Assembly (NCBI GenBank): GCA_950022655.1
Contig: OX465584.1
Span: forward strand, 55,038,789 to 55,102,788
Direction: 5' to 3'
DNA from: Alentia gelatinosa
Lineage: Eukaryota; Annelida; Polychaeta; Phyllodocida; Polynoidae
DNA: 64,000 bases
Shown here: piece after piece, positions 10,783 through 20,911 of the stretch
How the letters are laid out: every line of letters begins with the position of its first letter
Numbering within the stretch: the stretch's first letter is position 1
Notes under the pieces: model-generated
Database searches by the model: none
What the model was told of the DNA's origin: nothing
The model's input: the letters and a program-made list of their open reading frames with translations, nothing else
Translations under genes and position numbers: made by a program

Positions 10783-12644
10783 GTCTGTAATTCAGAACAA
10801 CACATGTTATGAGTTTTAAGGGTTACAACACATTTTTTGGATACCCCATTGTATTCCAACCTTGATAATTGATCTGCTAACGTATTATCGCTACTTTTAA
10901 TATACGTTGCCCAAATATCGATATTATAAATGAAACAAGTCCAAAATATTTCTCGTAACCAGGACATACATGTTTTATTTTTGCTTTTACCGGAGTTTAA
11001 CATGTATAAGACTTGCATGTTATCCGTCACCACCTCAACTTTTTTGTTACGATAATTACCGCCCCACCTCTTCAGGCCGATAAGTACAGGCCAGAGTTCT
11101 AATACATTGATATTCATGCCATAAATATCGCTAATGGGCGGATCTTCTTGATGACCGCAATTGTTTAAATTCGAGGGTATTTTTTCCCAACTTCCGAAAA
11201 AATAATCGCAACCGGCCCAACCGCCGAAACCTTTAAAAGATGAATCAGTGACGATTGGGACATTGTGACATGTAGTGCGTATTAACGATTTACAGTTAAA
11301 AATACGACAGAAATTTAACCACCATTCTAGGTCAGCCGATAAATCGTCATCAATACTAGCCTTAGATTTATAATTCAGATCTTTTACCATGTCGAATAGG
11401 CGTCTACTAAAGGTTTTACCGCCCTTGACGATTTGAGCGCAAAAAGACATTAATCCGCCCAGCCTTTCTAGGTCCTTTTTATTTACAAACCCTTTTTCTA
11501 TAGTTTCTTCTATAGTTTTGGATAGTTTATTGACTTTTTCTTGAGGAAGACTCAATTCCATCTGTTCAGAATTGATTGTTATACCTAGAAATACCGTATT
11601 TCTACATGGGTCTGTTACCTTGTTAAAAGATATTTTAAAACCCATTTTTTCAATCGTATCTATGACGATTCCCCTGTCTCTGAGACACTCCTCGTATGTG
11701 GTACCAATAATTAGAAAATCATCGAGATAATTCACCAATTTCTTTACACCTTTAGATTCAGCGATTTTGACTATATAGTTCGAAATCGAGCTAAAAATAT
11801 TAGGAGCACATTTTAGGCCGAATGCTAACCTGTTATCTCTGTAGTAATCGTCTTTCCATTTGAACCCTAGAGATTCAGCATTTTTAGGATCACTATGTAC
11901 TGAACGATAGGCTGATTTTATGTCAACCAAACACATGTAATCGTCGCGATTTAGAAAATCTACTGCGGTTTCCACTGAATTGTATGAAAAAGATTCAAAA
12001 GTTTCTTTCATGTGATCGTTAATTGATTCGCCAAAGGGCCTAGAGCAATCCGTGATGGGCCTAAATTTCCCATTTTCTTTTAGGACCCCCCCTAACGCAT
12101 GTACGCATTTAGGCTTATTCCTCACTTTAGAAATTCTCCCACTGTCTACTTCGGATTTAACCACTTCCTCAAATTTTTCACAACAAATTCCCTCCGTAAG
12201 TGATTTATAATTTTCACATTCATATTCCGCTGAACAATCGGAATCGACTATTTTAAAACCATTACGAAGGCCCGACCATAAGAATTCCCTGTCTTTTGAG
12301 TCTATAGAATCGAGAGCATTTTCTCCTGCTAAATATACCGCCGATCTACATGGTTTTAAATCCACCGCGATTTCGTTGACATAGTATTTACAGTCACAAT
12401 TACCGTTAATACATTTTTCCGTGACAACGATATCATCTACACTAACCTTTTTCTTTGTTTCCCCATCGATTTCTTCCTCCGAAGCAAGATTGATAGGAAT
12501 GTTTACCGTTGCTACTCTATCGCTAGGGGGATTCCCTGCGATTACGTCATTATCGAGCGGGGATCCCTGACGACCATAAGCGTCCATAGTTACGGCCACG
12601 CCCCCTTTTCTATCGCTTTGAATTTTCCCGCTCGATAAATCATT
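10779..12644 (-). CDS. YR1 reverse transcriptase-RNase H
   Basis: A roughly 620-codon frame opens straight after the gag TGA with no ATG before 12587. It has the RT order of YR elements: 'GKFRPITDCSRPF', 'MCLVDIKSAYRSV' (first catalytic Asp), 'LAFGLKCAPNIF', 'NYLDDFLIIG' (catalytic DD) and 'VFLGITI'. The RNase H part follows: 'PIVTDSSFKGFGGWAG' (Asp), 'NVLELWPVLIGL' (Glu), 'VVTDNMQVLYML' (Asp), and 'SDNTLADQLSR' near the end. It would copy element RNA into DNA. Because it shares the gag frame, expression by stop readthrough is plausible; a simple nonsense mutation is the alternative. Confidence 0.87.
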   Translation of the reverse strand, partial: NDLSSGKIQSDRKGGVAVTMDAYGRQGSPLDNDVIAGNPPSDRVATVNIPINLASEEEIDGETKKKVSVDDIVVTEKCINGNCDCKYYVNEIAVDLKPCRSAVYLAGENALDSIDSKDREFLWSGLRNGFKIVDSDCSAEYECENYKSLTEGICCEKFEEVVKSEVDSGRISKVRNKPKCVHALGGVLKENGKFRPITDCSRPFGESINDHMKETFESFSYNSVETAVDFLNRDDYMCLVDIKSAYRSVHSDPKNAESLGFKWKDDYYRDNRLAFGLKCAPNIFSSISNYIVKIAESKGVKKLVNYLDDFLIIGTTYEECLRDRGIVIDTIEKMGFKISFNKVTDPCRNTVFLGITINSEQMELSLPQEKVNKLSKTIEETIEKGFVNKKDLERLGGLMSFCAQIVKGGKTFSRRLFDMVKDLNYKSKASIDDDLSADLEWWLNFCRIFNCKSLIRTTCHNVPIVTDSSFKGFGGWAGCDYFFGSWEKIPSNLNNCGHQEDPPISDIYGMNINVLELWPVLIGLKRWGGNYRNKKVEVVTDNMQVLYMLNSGKSKNKTCMSWLREIFWTCFIYNIDIWATYIKSSDNTLADQLSRLEYNGVSKKCVVTLKTHNMCCSELQT

Positions 12645-13619
12645 TCATTTACTGTGTTTTTGATCTTTGTTTTGTGTTTTGCAATCGTATGAACCGTGAC
12701 CATAGCTATGGCAGTTATTGCAACTATGTTTGTACTTGCAACTTGTGTATTTGCAACCTTCTGGTTTGTTAAATGCAAAACATACATTATTATCGCCCTG
12801 TGATTTGCTTTTTGTTTTTACACTTTTCTTCATCGAAGCAGCTGAAATCGTGCCGTCAAAAGATAAAAATCTGACTATTGCTGCTGGATTTACCACTGAT
12901 AACGATTTTATACCTTTTTCAATAGTATCAACCTTGACACTTTCATCGTAGTTTATCAATGCTTCAGCAGTAAACATCCTCGTTTCTGCTTTTTCTCCCA
13001 CCAATATTAAATGGTCAATAAATCCGCTCAGTTCCTTACCTGAGTCGTATAGATTTTTTAGGATTTTCATATTTACCAAATTCAGTTTTTCAATCGACAC
13101 AATTTTCTCGTCCTTCTTCAAGTATTTTTTAGATGAGAAAACATTATTTTTAGGCCTACCTTTAGACTTTTTACAGGCTGATTCTCTACTTGATGATCTA
13201 GAACTTTCACTTGACGAGCGACTTGTGGTACTTGTTGATGTTTTACGCGATTTTCTCTCACTCTGATGACTGGATTTTCTGTCTTTTTCGTTAGTTTCTT
13301 CCTCCACTGACGACTTCTCGAAGAATTTTTCCATCTTTCCCAGGGTGCTGCGCATGTAATCTTCTAAATTGTCCATTCTTGTAGATAAGTGGTCTTCTTT
13401 CTGTTTTGCATCCTTCTCGTATCTGGATCTGATGCCCTCGGATGCCGATGCCCACGTCTGGTCAATAGGATCATTGTCTGATAATGGACCTGTCGCTGGC
13501 GATTGCGACCTGAAGGGTGCCTCCCCTTCAGTATCAGATCTAATCCTATTCGATTTCCTCAATTCTACCTTTGTAGGTGATTTTTGCTTTTTCGACTTTC
13601 TCCCCATCGTCAAAATCAT
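12645..13619 (-). CDS. YR1 Gag-like protein
   Basis: About 324 codons from the ATG at 13619 (MILTMGRKSK...); the frame open further upstream into A1 lacks an ATG, and a second ATG at 13607 is equally possible. The N-terminus is basic, followed by a long Ser/Arg-rich tract and a C-terminal double zinc-binding-like region with Cys/His spacing around 'FNKPEGCKYTSCKYKHSC' and 'NNCHSYGHGSYDC'. It should package element RNA. It ends in TGA (12647-12645) and the same frame continues open into the RT. The MGRK start and Cys-rich end match the truncated gag of the neighbouring YR2 fragment. Confidence 0.75.
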   Translation of the reverse strand: MILTMGRKSKKQKSPTKVELRKSNRIRSDTEGEAPFRSQSPATGPLSDNDPIDQTWASASEGIRSRYEKDAKQKEDHLSTRMDNLEDYMRSTLGKMEKFFEKSSVEEETNEKDRKSSHQSERKSRKTSTSTTSRSSSESSRSSSRESACKKSKGRPKNNVFSSKKYLKKDEKIVSIEKLNLVNMKILKNLYDSGKELSGFIDHLILVGEKAETRMFTAEALINYDESVKVDTIEKGIKSLSVVNPAAIVRFLSFDGTISAASMKKSVKTKSKSQGDNNVCFAFNKPEGCKYTSCKYKHSCNNCHSYGHGSYDCKTQNKDQKHSK

Positions 13620-13672
13620 ATAACCACCGCGATTTATCTCCAATAAATCGACAAATGACTCAAATGTCTCAG

Positions 13673-13876
13673 AATTTAAAATTATAGGTCTGATCCTGAA
13701 GACATGCAAAGGTAGAGTGACGAATGCGCATCACGGCAACCGTCAATAGAACTATTGACGCAACATAACAGTAACCGCTATACCATAGTAACGCCATAGC
13801 AACTCGCTAGGTGGCGACGGTAGTAGCTTAGTCTAATAATTATACATGTATAAACTGGGAGTTATACAGTTATATA
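13673..13876 (-). repeat. YR1 split repeat A1 (5' end)
   Basis: 5' terminal copy of the A repeat, matching 9550-9751. It ends in a short (TA)n run that continues into flanking DNA. Confidence 0.9.
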
Positions 13877-13899
13877 TATATAACCGCTTCCTTGGATGT

Positions 13900-15660
13900 G
13901 GGAGTAGAAAGCAAACATAAGTAACACGGTATTGGCGCTATTTGGTTTTTATTTAATACCAAAGACCATACTTTTTGGTCTCTTATTTATTTATGTATTA
14001 AAAAAAATATTACAACCTTCAAAAAATTTAGAAAGATTTTCTAGCCCACTAGGCTTAGAAAACATCCGCTGGGCTGGACCAAGTCCCTCCGAAGCGGGCT
14101 CCGAACTAACCGATACCTTGTCCAAACCCTGCCTAGAGTGTGAAGCTGGTTGTGGATCTACAACTGGTCCCCGGCACCGTCTATTGTTAGACGACCCAGG
14201 GTGCCCTGTATCCTATTTTGGATCTTTGCCTTTTGGACACGAATGCGCGGGGTGTGTACCCGTGCACTCACTGCACTCATGGCGAAATCGACACCAGTTA
14301 AAGGAACAACCTTTCTTATCGTTATAGGCCCAGCAGGCACCTACACGTTTTCCACCTTTTTGTTTCCCTCGCTTCTGAAGGGGTTCCTTTTCTTTTTCTT
14401 TTTGTGAACTTTTCAAGTTATTGTGACCCAAAGAGCAAAAGAAACTCTCATGGTCTCCATACGTGAAGGCAGTTAACCCCATAACTTCCCCCTTCTCCCT
14501 CACCATTTGGTCGTATTTCACGACCGCTTGGCTAGTATAATATTTGGCTTTATCCACGAGGAATTGAATATGGCGCACGTAACCCGCCACTTCAACTCTG
14601 TTTTCAGCCATTGAGGCCACCATACTCGTGCTTGCCGAAATCACTTCCTCAATAGTGGCGTTTGTGACTGACTTACCGAATGGCAAATGCAGGTCCAAAT
14701 CGAAAATAGTACATTTCCTTTTACGCTTTTTTTCCTCACCATGACAACACAAAACATTTTGTCCTGCTTGACTAGTTCTCTCTAGGATTCCTGGTATCAA
14801 GAACCCCAGAGAAAATTTTGTCCTATCTTCTTGTACCATAGAGTTTCCCTTTAACAATGAGTTCAAAGATTTACTCTCACCTGTACTAGAATCCTTTCGT
14901 GTTTTGTGGGTATCAGTGTCCACTCCTGCCGGGGAAGGTGAATAAAAGTTCTGAGAAATGTCCAAAAAGGGTTCATCACCTCTAGTTGGTCTGACATCTT
15001 TTTGTCTATCTTCAACTATGCGTCTTTCTGCAGTTCCCCCTACAGCCCCTCTTAAGTCAGATATATCAATCTTCGAAGATATCCTAGGTTCTCCCTGTGG
15101 GGGGTATCACTATCACTAGCGATTCCTAGCCTGTCCAGTACTTTGTTTAGAACTCCTAAGACGTCATCTAATTTCCTAGAGTTTTCCCCCACTTTGGAAG
15201 AAAGAATATCCACATCTCTCTCATTACGAGATAACCTCTCACTAACACTTTGTTCTGCTGCACCTATACCTTCAGTACCTTCTTGCAAGTAAATATCGCT
15301 ATGAATTTGCATGGCTGATAAATCCAGAAATTTATCAAAGTTTTGTTCACCCTCACCTGCACTTTTGCATTTATCTCTGGCGGCCTCCGCAAACTTGCAT
15401 GGCGAAGGTCCTCGTGGTCTGTGTGTGTGTCCGCAGTCGGAACACCTAATCAACTTTCGTCCCATGACGAGGATCACGTGAAAATTTTTTCGAGGTGAAG
15501 CGGTGAAGGTCTGGTTCGGTCCACAGGGCAGCGGTGAGTGAGGTGTGAGTATCGTCCTCAGCTCTGCTGGACAGCTCTTAGATCCCCGACTCGCGCTCCC
15601 TCTGTGGGCCTTCATTGTGCCTATATTATAATACCCCCTCTGGTGGCATTCTTCATATAT
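13900..15660 (-). mobile_element. YR2: truncated YR-retroelement fragment (gag only)
   Basis: It lies immediately upstream, in element sense, of YR1 and in the same orientation. It carries a gag gene and only the first codons of a following frame, then stops in AT-rich DNA at about 13.9-14.0 kb. No RT, RNase H or recombinase is present, and no copy of its ends is seen elsewhere in the window. Calling it a YR element rests on gag similarity to YR1 and is inference. Confidence 0.55.
14213..15465 (-). pseudogene. YR2 Gag-like protein, frameshifted
   Basis: The first part (ATG at 15465, MGRKLIRCSDCGH...) runs to 15052 and contains a Cys/His cluster and a predicted coiled-coil stretch. The second part, in another frame and open from about 15100, runs to 14213 and ends in a Cys/His-rich region, 'GCSFNWCRFRHECSECTGTH'. 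The two frames meet at a run of six C (coding strand) near 15105, so a one-base indel is the simplest explanation. Like YR1 Gag it has MGRK at the start and a CCCH-like end. Confidence 0.6.
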
Positions 15661-15669
15661 TTGCCTTCC

Positions 15670-16007
15670 TAGGCAAATAGATTAATGAACTCCAGGCAGA
15701 AAGGTAGATTGAATTTAAACGACTACTATCATAATTTCTATAGTCCGAATAACTACCCGATAGGAGAATATGTTTTGTCTTGTTCTCAAGAGGACGCTAT
15801 AAATCATGTAAAAGCCATATATTGTTCTAAAGCTAAAGCTAATAGCCAAAGTAGTCCCAATTCCAAAAACTAGTAACCTGAAGAAAATAGAAAACTAGAG
15901 GCCAGTCTCTCTTTTGAATACGTCTAGTTAAATGATAGAAAAGATATTACATGAAAACATTTATAATTTAACGCATCCTGCAGCTGACCATCATAAGTCT
16001 GCAACCA
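15670..16007 (+). pseudogene. LINE reverse transcriptase fragment (fingers)
   Basis: From 15847 a plus frame reads 'LIAKVVPIPKTSNLKKIEN', stop, 'RPVSLLNTSS', stop, 'MIEKILHENIYNLTH', which is the KVVPIPK...YRPVSLL...KIIEK block of CR1/Jockey-type RTs. It probably continues the LINE whose endonuclease ends at 9358, the two being separated by YR1 and YR2. The frame over 15685-15873 may be the linker between endonuclease and RT. Two stops make it inactive. Confidence 0.6.
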
Positions 16008-16890
16008 ACTGCCATTAAAGTGCAATCACTATGTGATTGCAGTCAACACCCTTTGTGATTGCAGTCATTCTTTGCCGTGTACCATCATAGAAATGTTATC
16101 TTCCCTACACTTTTATGATGTTAGTATATTCCTAGCCCATGTACCAGTAAATATTTACAAGGATATATTTTCCATTTTCTGTTAGTAATAATTGCCCTTT
16201 ATTGGCATATCATAATCTGCATGATTGATTTTTTTCCAATATAACTGCAAGCTGACCATCAAATATTTTTGTATTTTTATGATGAATCTCATTGCTGTTT
16301 GAGTGCATTGCAGTATGCATGGGATTTTCCTCTTGTAAATATAACATATTTTGTTACTATTTCCAAGATATTTTATTTTATGATTATTTCACTTCTTTAA
16401 TCAATGAAAATCAATGTTACATCAAAATAATTACGTTTCTGATGAGGAACCCCTTTACCGATTGACCACACTTTTTTCATAAGATGATATTATCTGACAA
16501 ATGTCAATTTTCCAACAATTATTCTTACTTAGGGGGAAGTTATGATAGATAAAAAACGGTCACAAAGAGAACATCAATCATTTAACTGCAATAATTCCAT
16601 CAATATTTTTGCACTTCTACATATCAAACATTTTGCAGTTTGTTTGCACTTTTGAACATGAGTGCAGACGATTTGACAGGAAAAACAGGCATATCAAATC
16701 ACTGGCATATAAAATGTCTGTTTACATCAATCAACATTTGTTTATGAAAATCAACATTGATTTATGTTTATGTACACAGACTTGATTACAATTCATATAA
16801 ATATTTTTTGTGGCTTCAGCTCTTATACAGTCAACTATAGCATGCATATATCTTACTTATTCCTTGTTATAAATGGTAATCAGCCTTCAT

Positions 16891-17317
16891 GGGGTCGTCC
16901 ACCAACTGCGACAGGGCTGCGACAACGGCTTTCTGACAAGGTCCACGACAGGCCTATGATTGGAAGGCTTGTTGTAGCCTTGTCGTGGTTGGTGGACCCC
17001 AGTTCCTGACAAGAGTCTACAACAAGGCCACAACAGGCTGCAACTGGAAGCTTGTCAGGGGCCTTCAAACAAGGTTACGACAAAATCGAGCATGTTCAAT
17101 TTTTCCTACAACTGGACCCTTGTCGTGAAGTGTCATGGCGTGTTGGGAGCATGTCACAGAGGTTTATGATAGGAAATTTTGGTGGAGTATGCACTTCCCG
17201 ACATGCCCCGACAATGCTTACATAAAGCCCCTCTTCCCCGACAAGGCTGCAACAAGGGCCGATTGGAACTTTCTTGTCAGTGCTTGTTGTAACATTGTCA
17301 TGGTTGGTGGACGCCCC
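16891..17317. mobile_element. MITE with repeated internal TIR modules
   Basis: Left end 'gggtcgtccaccaac' and right end 'gttggtggacgcccc' are inverted repeats. The same 'tggttggtggac' module appears internally at about 16989, and 'cgacaaggc' or 'caacaaggc' words are scattered through. The element is non-coding. Reading frames on either strand are products of the repeats. Confidence 0.55.
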
Positions 17318-18000
17318 CTTCACTTTCAGTATTACATAGTTGGGTTTAATATATGTAATTACAGATTTCAATAATAACACAAATTAGGAAAGTCAGTAAA
17401 AATGTACACCCAAGCAGTGGAAGATCTGCCTGCAAGCAGAACTGGTTGTTTGTTCGAAATTTAAATTTTTTTTTTTTTAAATGTAGTAGTGAGAAACAAG
17501 TGTGGACACAGTGGTAAGATACAGAGGATAGATGTTGTAGTCAGACTGGGAATGATGAATTAGGTCAAGCCTCCACATTTGCACCAGCACCACAGGCACA
17601 GTGGTGGTGGGGTGACACCACCCTCTGGTATTAGTTAGTGGCTGGCCTTTGAGTTACACCCTGTGCCATCAGATGTCTACATTCAAACCCAACCAACACA
17701 CATCCTGTAAAGACTTCAAGACAACCAGTTGAACCCATCTCTTTCCATTGACATCATATGTAAATATTATTTTGACTACTCTATAGAGCCTCTTTCAAAG
17801 ATTATCATCAGCATAATTTAGTTCTTGGTAGGTATCTTGAATATTTTCAAACAGATTGTCAGCTATAGAATGAAAGAAATATATAAGTAATGCACCAAAA
17901 TGATAATGCAATAATATTTTATCTGTTCATCATAATGGAAAACACATGAATTATTTGGTTTGTTATAAAATTTCGATTTTGACTAAAGTTAAGAGTTATA

Positions 18001-18236
18001 TAAAGTTTGAATCACTTTGGCACATGAAAACACATGTTATTGCTAACAACAAACTAATCGGAACTAATTTTTTTTAATTGGGTCAGTTCGCAGTACATAT
18101 GACGCGGTCTACCACTTTCCCGTTTACCTGTCCGTTTGTATCATCATTATAATTTTACTACTAGTATATAAAGTTATGTTTGAATCACTTTGGCACATGA
18201 AAACACATGTTATTGCTAACAACAAACTAATCGGAA
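18001..18236. repeat. Direct repeat pair of about 65 bp
   Basis: The block containing 'tttgaatcactttggcacat' occurs at 18001-18064 and again at 18168-18236, nearly identical, with a spacer of about 105 bp. It is a local tandem duplication with no coding content. Confidence 0.7.
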
Positions 18237-18789
18237 TCATGATCAAAATATGGAAATTCTTTATCTGTCCATAAAGTGCAAACATTAGCAATGAATCAAT
18301 AACACCATTTATGATTTCAGAATCGACAAGACTCTCCTGTGCCTCAAAGAGTAATGATGGAGATGTAGGGTTCTGGATCGACAGCACAAAGACATTCTAC
18401 AGGCAGCACAGCCCAAACTGGAGCGGGAGAAGGCAAGGACCAAAGACGAAATAAAAGGCTCATAATAGTGGGAAGGAATGCACTGAATAAATTCAGTATC
18501 ACAAAAGCACAATTAGGATGCATTGAAATACTGCGTTTTGATTCCATTAAGAGAGTGAAAAGAAACATCATATAAGTGCAATAAAAAGCATCATGATAAC
18601 GTCAAGGAATGCATCATATGAATGCAGTAAAAAAGCATCATAAAAGAGCAATAGAGATGCATCAAAAAACGTTTTTTGGTTGCATCAAAAAAGTGCAATA
18701 AAATTGCGCAATTATACACTACACTTTTCTCAGTCAGGTTGCAGTGAAATTGCGCTATAATATTGGGCAATAGACTTCATTCTTTTGTG

Positions 18790-19190
18790 CATCTGTGCAC
18801 ACTGGGCTATTTTTAATTTCTGTAAGTCACTCTACACAGCCTGTAACTGAGGCAAATATGTAGCTTGTTGCTACGTAGACTTTTGCAAGGCTTTAAATAG
18901 CATTCATCATGGTCTCTTTCTTTTGGAACTAACTTATTTATTAAAAATGCCTGTCATTATAGTAGCATGGCTGGAAAGTTATTTATCAAAGATAGGTCAA
19001 TATGTCTTCATAAATGGTATTGCATCTGACACAACTACTGTAAATTTCGGTGTACCGCAAGGCTCGGTCCTTGGACCATTGCTTAATGTTTTGTTTATCA
19101 ATGACCTAGGTACACATCTGAACAACTCGAAATTTATTCAATATGCAGAAATCTCACTTTCCGATATCTCAGAAATTAACCCAATATAGA
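18790..19190 (+). pseudogene. LINE reverse transcriptase fragment (palm)
   Basis: Reads '[13 protein letters not shown]' (motif A region, with a frameshift near 18905), then '[19 protein letters not shown]' (motif B), then 'IQYAEIS', where the catalytic YADD has become YAEI. It is the likely continuation of the LINE fragment at 15670-16007 across the 2.8-kb insertion. It cannot be active. Confidence 0.65.
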
Positions 19191-19256
19191 AGCCTCAAAG
19201 GATATAGATGGCAGCCTCTCAATATTGGTATCAGATTTCTATGATACATATTGCAC

Positions 19257-19545
19257 AAGGTTGTCTCTCAGGGGGCCTAGTGCCTGGATGTTGGGGTCCC
19301 AAGATAGAGCTTTGATAAGCTTGGGAGTCTCCAGGGGGTGGAACCACTGTCCAGCAAATTACTGCCCAATACCCAATTAGCCTCAATTATGTATGTTTGA
19401 AAAGGTGTGAGGATGAAAAGGCTTAGAGCTGAAGTGTGGATGAAGGAGAGTTTATGCCAAAGAGCATATGGTTGAAAGGGTAAAAAGGTGACATTTTTTC
19501 TCTCAGAAAAGAAATAAAAGCAGCTATCATGCATGTTATTTATTT
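19257..19545. repeat. R block, partial copy (5' flank of GPCR2)
   Basis: About 290 bp around 'gcttgggagtctccaggggg' and 'aaggtgtgaggatgaaaagg' matches the right third of the longer R blocks at 46063-47041 and 58445-59400. Here it runs straight into the 'gccactgtgatgtgatcc' 5' flank of the receptor, so it belongs to the ancestral duplicated unit. Reading frames within it are not conserved as protein. Confidence 0.7.
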
Positions 19546-19736
19546 AATGCCACTGTGATGTGATCCACACCATAGCTACAGTGTCGATCCCTAGTATTCT
19601 GCATACCATGTAATTTACAACAATACAAATAGTTACTGACCCATGCAGGATCAATGTATTTAAAGAGAGACCCTTTTTCGCAAATCAAATATTTAATGAA
19701 GATCGTAATGGCACAGCTATAGATTTACATATCATT

Positions 19737-19769
19737 ATGCTTTCAGCACTATTTCACACAGGACTTTGA
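19737..19769 (+). promoter_or_regulatory. Short upstream ORF before GPCR2
   Basis: An 11-codon frame, MLSALFHTGL then TGA, lies 50 nt before the receptor ATG at the same position as in the other copies. Confidence 0.4.
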
Positions 19770-19819
19770 ATACCAGTGTTGGGCTCATCTCATATAAAGG
19801 ACTTTTGATAGCCCACATC

Positions 19820-20911
19820 ATGGCTGATATAGGATTCAAACCGTTGATCACTACTGATAACAATTCAACTCATATGAATGATACAGACTCTTTGGAGCTA
19901 CCACTGTATACAGTAATAAGTTTGTCTATTTGTATCATTGGAATTGTGGCAAATAGCATCATCATAGTTGTTGTTATCTATGGATCGCTCCTGAAATCAT
20001 CTGTCTTCATGAACTTACTGATGGCATTAGCTTTTGCAGACAACTTAACCCTGTTTTTCATTATATTACGTCAAGACGGTATATATACCTGGCTTCCTTG
20101 GGCAGGGTCATTATGGATGTGTCGTTTGGTTGTTTATGCGGTTTATGCATCTTATATTACAGCTTCATGGTTGATTGTCATATTATCTATTGAACGCATG
20201 GTTGCTGTTGTTTATCCTTTGAGGTCTCACATGTACAGTTCTATAAAGAGAATACATACTGTCATTATCCTATTAGTTGTAACCACATGGATTTCAACCT
20301 GTCCATTATTATTCAGCTGTAATGTGTATACTTACCATGGCCATCTACATTGTAGTGTCAATGGACCCAATCATCTTCAGAGTGCAGTGTACGAGGTAGT
20401 ATATGGACTCCTTTTATATTGTTTCATACCATCTTGCATCATTATCATCACGAATACTCTAGTCATCAGGAAAATGCTCTCTCAGAGGAAATTCAGTTCC
20501 AAAACACAAGGAGAATTACACAAGTCAGCAACCATACATACCAAGTCTTTAATAACTGTAATGTTTTCTGTATGTATTGTATTTATAATATCAACACTCC
20601 CCATAGAAATCATTGACACCATTTTAGTCATTTGTAATTCACTTAACACAAACTGCATTTCTTTAAATAATGGTGTTGGAGCTTTTTGTCTCATGTTAAA
20701 TAGATTCAATCACTCTTGTAATCTATTTTTGTACTGCCTGACTGGGTCAGTCTTCAGGACAACATTCATCCACCTTCTACAAAGGATTTTCAGGAGGGAT
20801 TCTCAAAGTAACATTCATGAACAATTAACAACTGTGGCACTCAGAGCAAACCATGTTGATAACAATTCCCAAGAAGGCTTCACTCAAAGAGAGTCAAATC
20901 TATCACATTGA
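19820..20911 (+). CDS. GPCR2: intronless class A seven-helix receptor
   Basis: A 363-codon intact paralogue of GPCR1. It has N and D of TM1/TM2 (VANSIII, LAFADN), the TM3 Cys in 'WMCRLVV', 'SIERMVAVVYPL' in place of DRY, the ECL2 Cys in 'HCSVNG', the TM6 Pro in 'STLPIE' with no toggle Trp, and 'CNLFLYCLTG' in TM7. Two sequons lie in the ectodomain (N15, N20). Differences cluster in the N-terminus and loops: LELPLYT, NVYTYHGHLH, and NHSCN instead of NHCGN before TM7. The tail ends SNLSH, one residue off the family SNLSY. The ATG at 19820 aligns with other copies; the frame upstream has only a TTG. Confidence 0.92.
   Translation: MADIGFKPLITTDNNSTHMNDTDSLELPLYTVISLSICIIGIVANSIIIVVVIYGSLLKSSVFMNLLMALAFADNLTLFFIILRQDGIYTWLPWAGSLWMCRLVVYAVYASYITASWLIVILSIERMVAVVYPLRSHMYSSIKRIHTVIILLVVTTWISTCPLLFSCNVYTYHGHLHCSVNGPNHLQSAVYEVVYGLLLYCFIPSCIIIITNTLVIRKMLSQRKFSSKTQGELHKSATIHTKSLITVMFSVCIVFIISTLPIEIIDTILVICNSLNTNCISLNNGVGAFCLMLNRFNHSCNLFLYCLTGSVFRTTFIHLLQRIFRRDSQSNIHEQLTTVALRANHVDNNSQEGFTQRESNLSH

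Larger units (their letters stand above)
9381..13876 (-). mobile_element. YR1: Ngaro/PAT-type tyrosine-recombinase retrotransposon
   Basis: Read on the minus strand the order is A1 (13876-13673), gag, RT-RNase H, tyrosine recombinase, B1 (9830-9752), A2 (9751-9550), B2 (9459-9381). A1 equals A2 and B1 equals B2 almost base for base. This split-direct-repeat layout is the hallmark of Ngaro/PAT elements, which integrate through a recombinase instead of an integrase. Both outer ends sit in (TA)n tracts, and the A2-B1 junction also reads 'gttatataag', consistent with crossover in a TA-rich core. Gag and pol are open apart from one TGA between them; the recombinase has one frameshift. The repeats are nearly identical, so the insertion is fairly young. 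Confidence 0.88.
16008..18775. mobile_element. Probable non-autonomous insertion splitting the LINE RT
   Basis: LINE RT sequence stops near 16007 and resumes near 18790, so about 2.8 kb was inserted. The ends look like imperfect inverted repeats (tgccattaaagtgcaatcac near 16010 and the complement of gtgaaattgcgctataatattgggca ending near 18770). The 'tgcaat/attgca' and 'gcatcat' words recur at both subterminal regions. No transposase-like frame is present. A TIR element (16891-17317) is nested inside. Confidence 0.35.

Noticed and set aside
16764..17380. Frames on both strands across the 16.9-17.3 kb MITE
   Set aside because: They arise from inverted-repeat modules and differ in each module.
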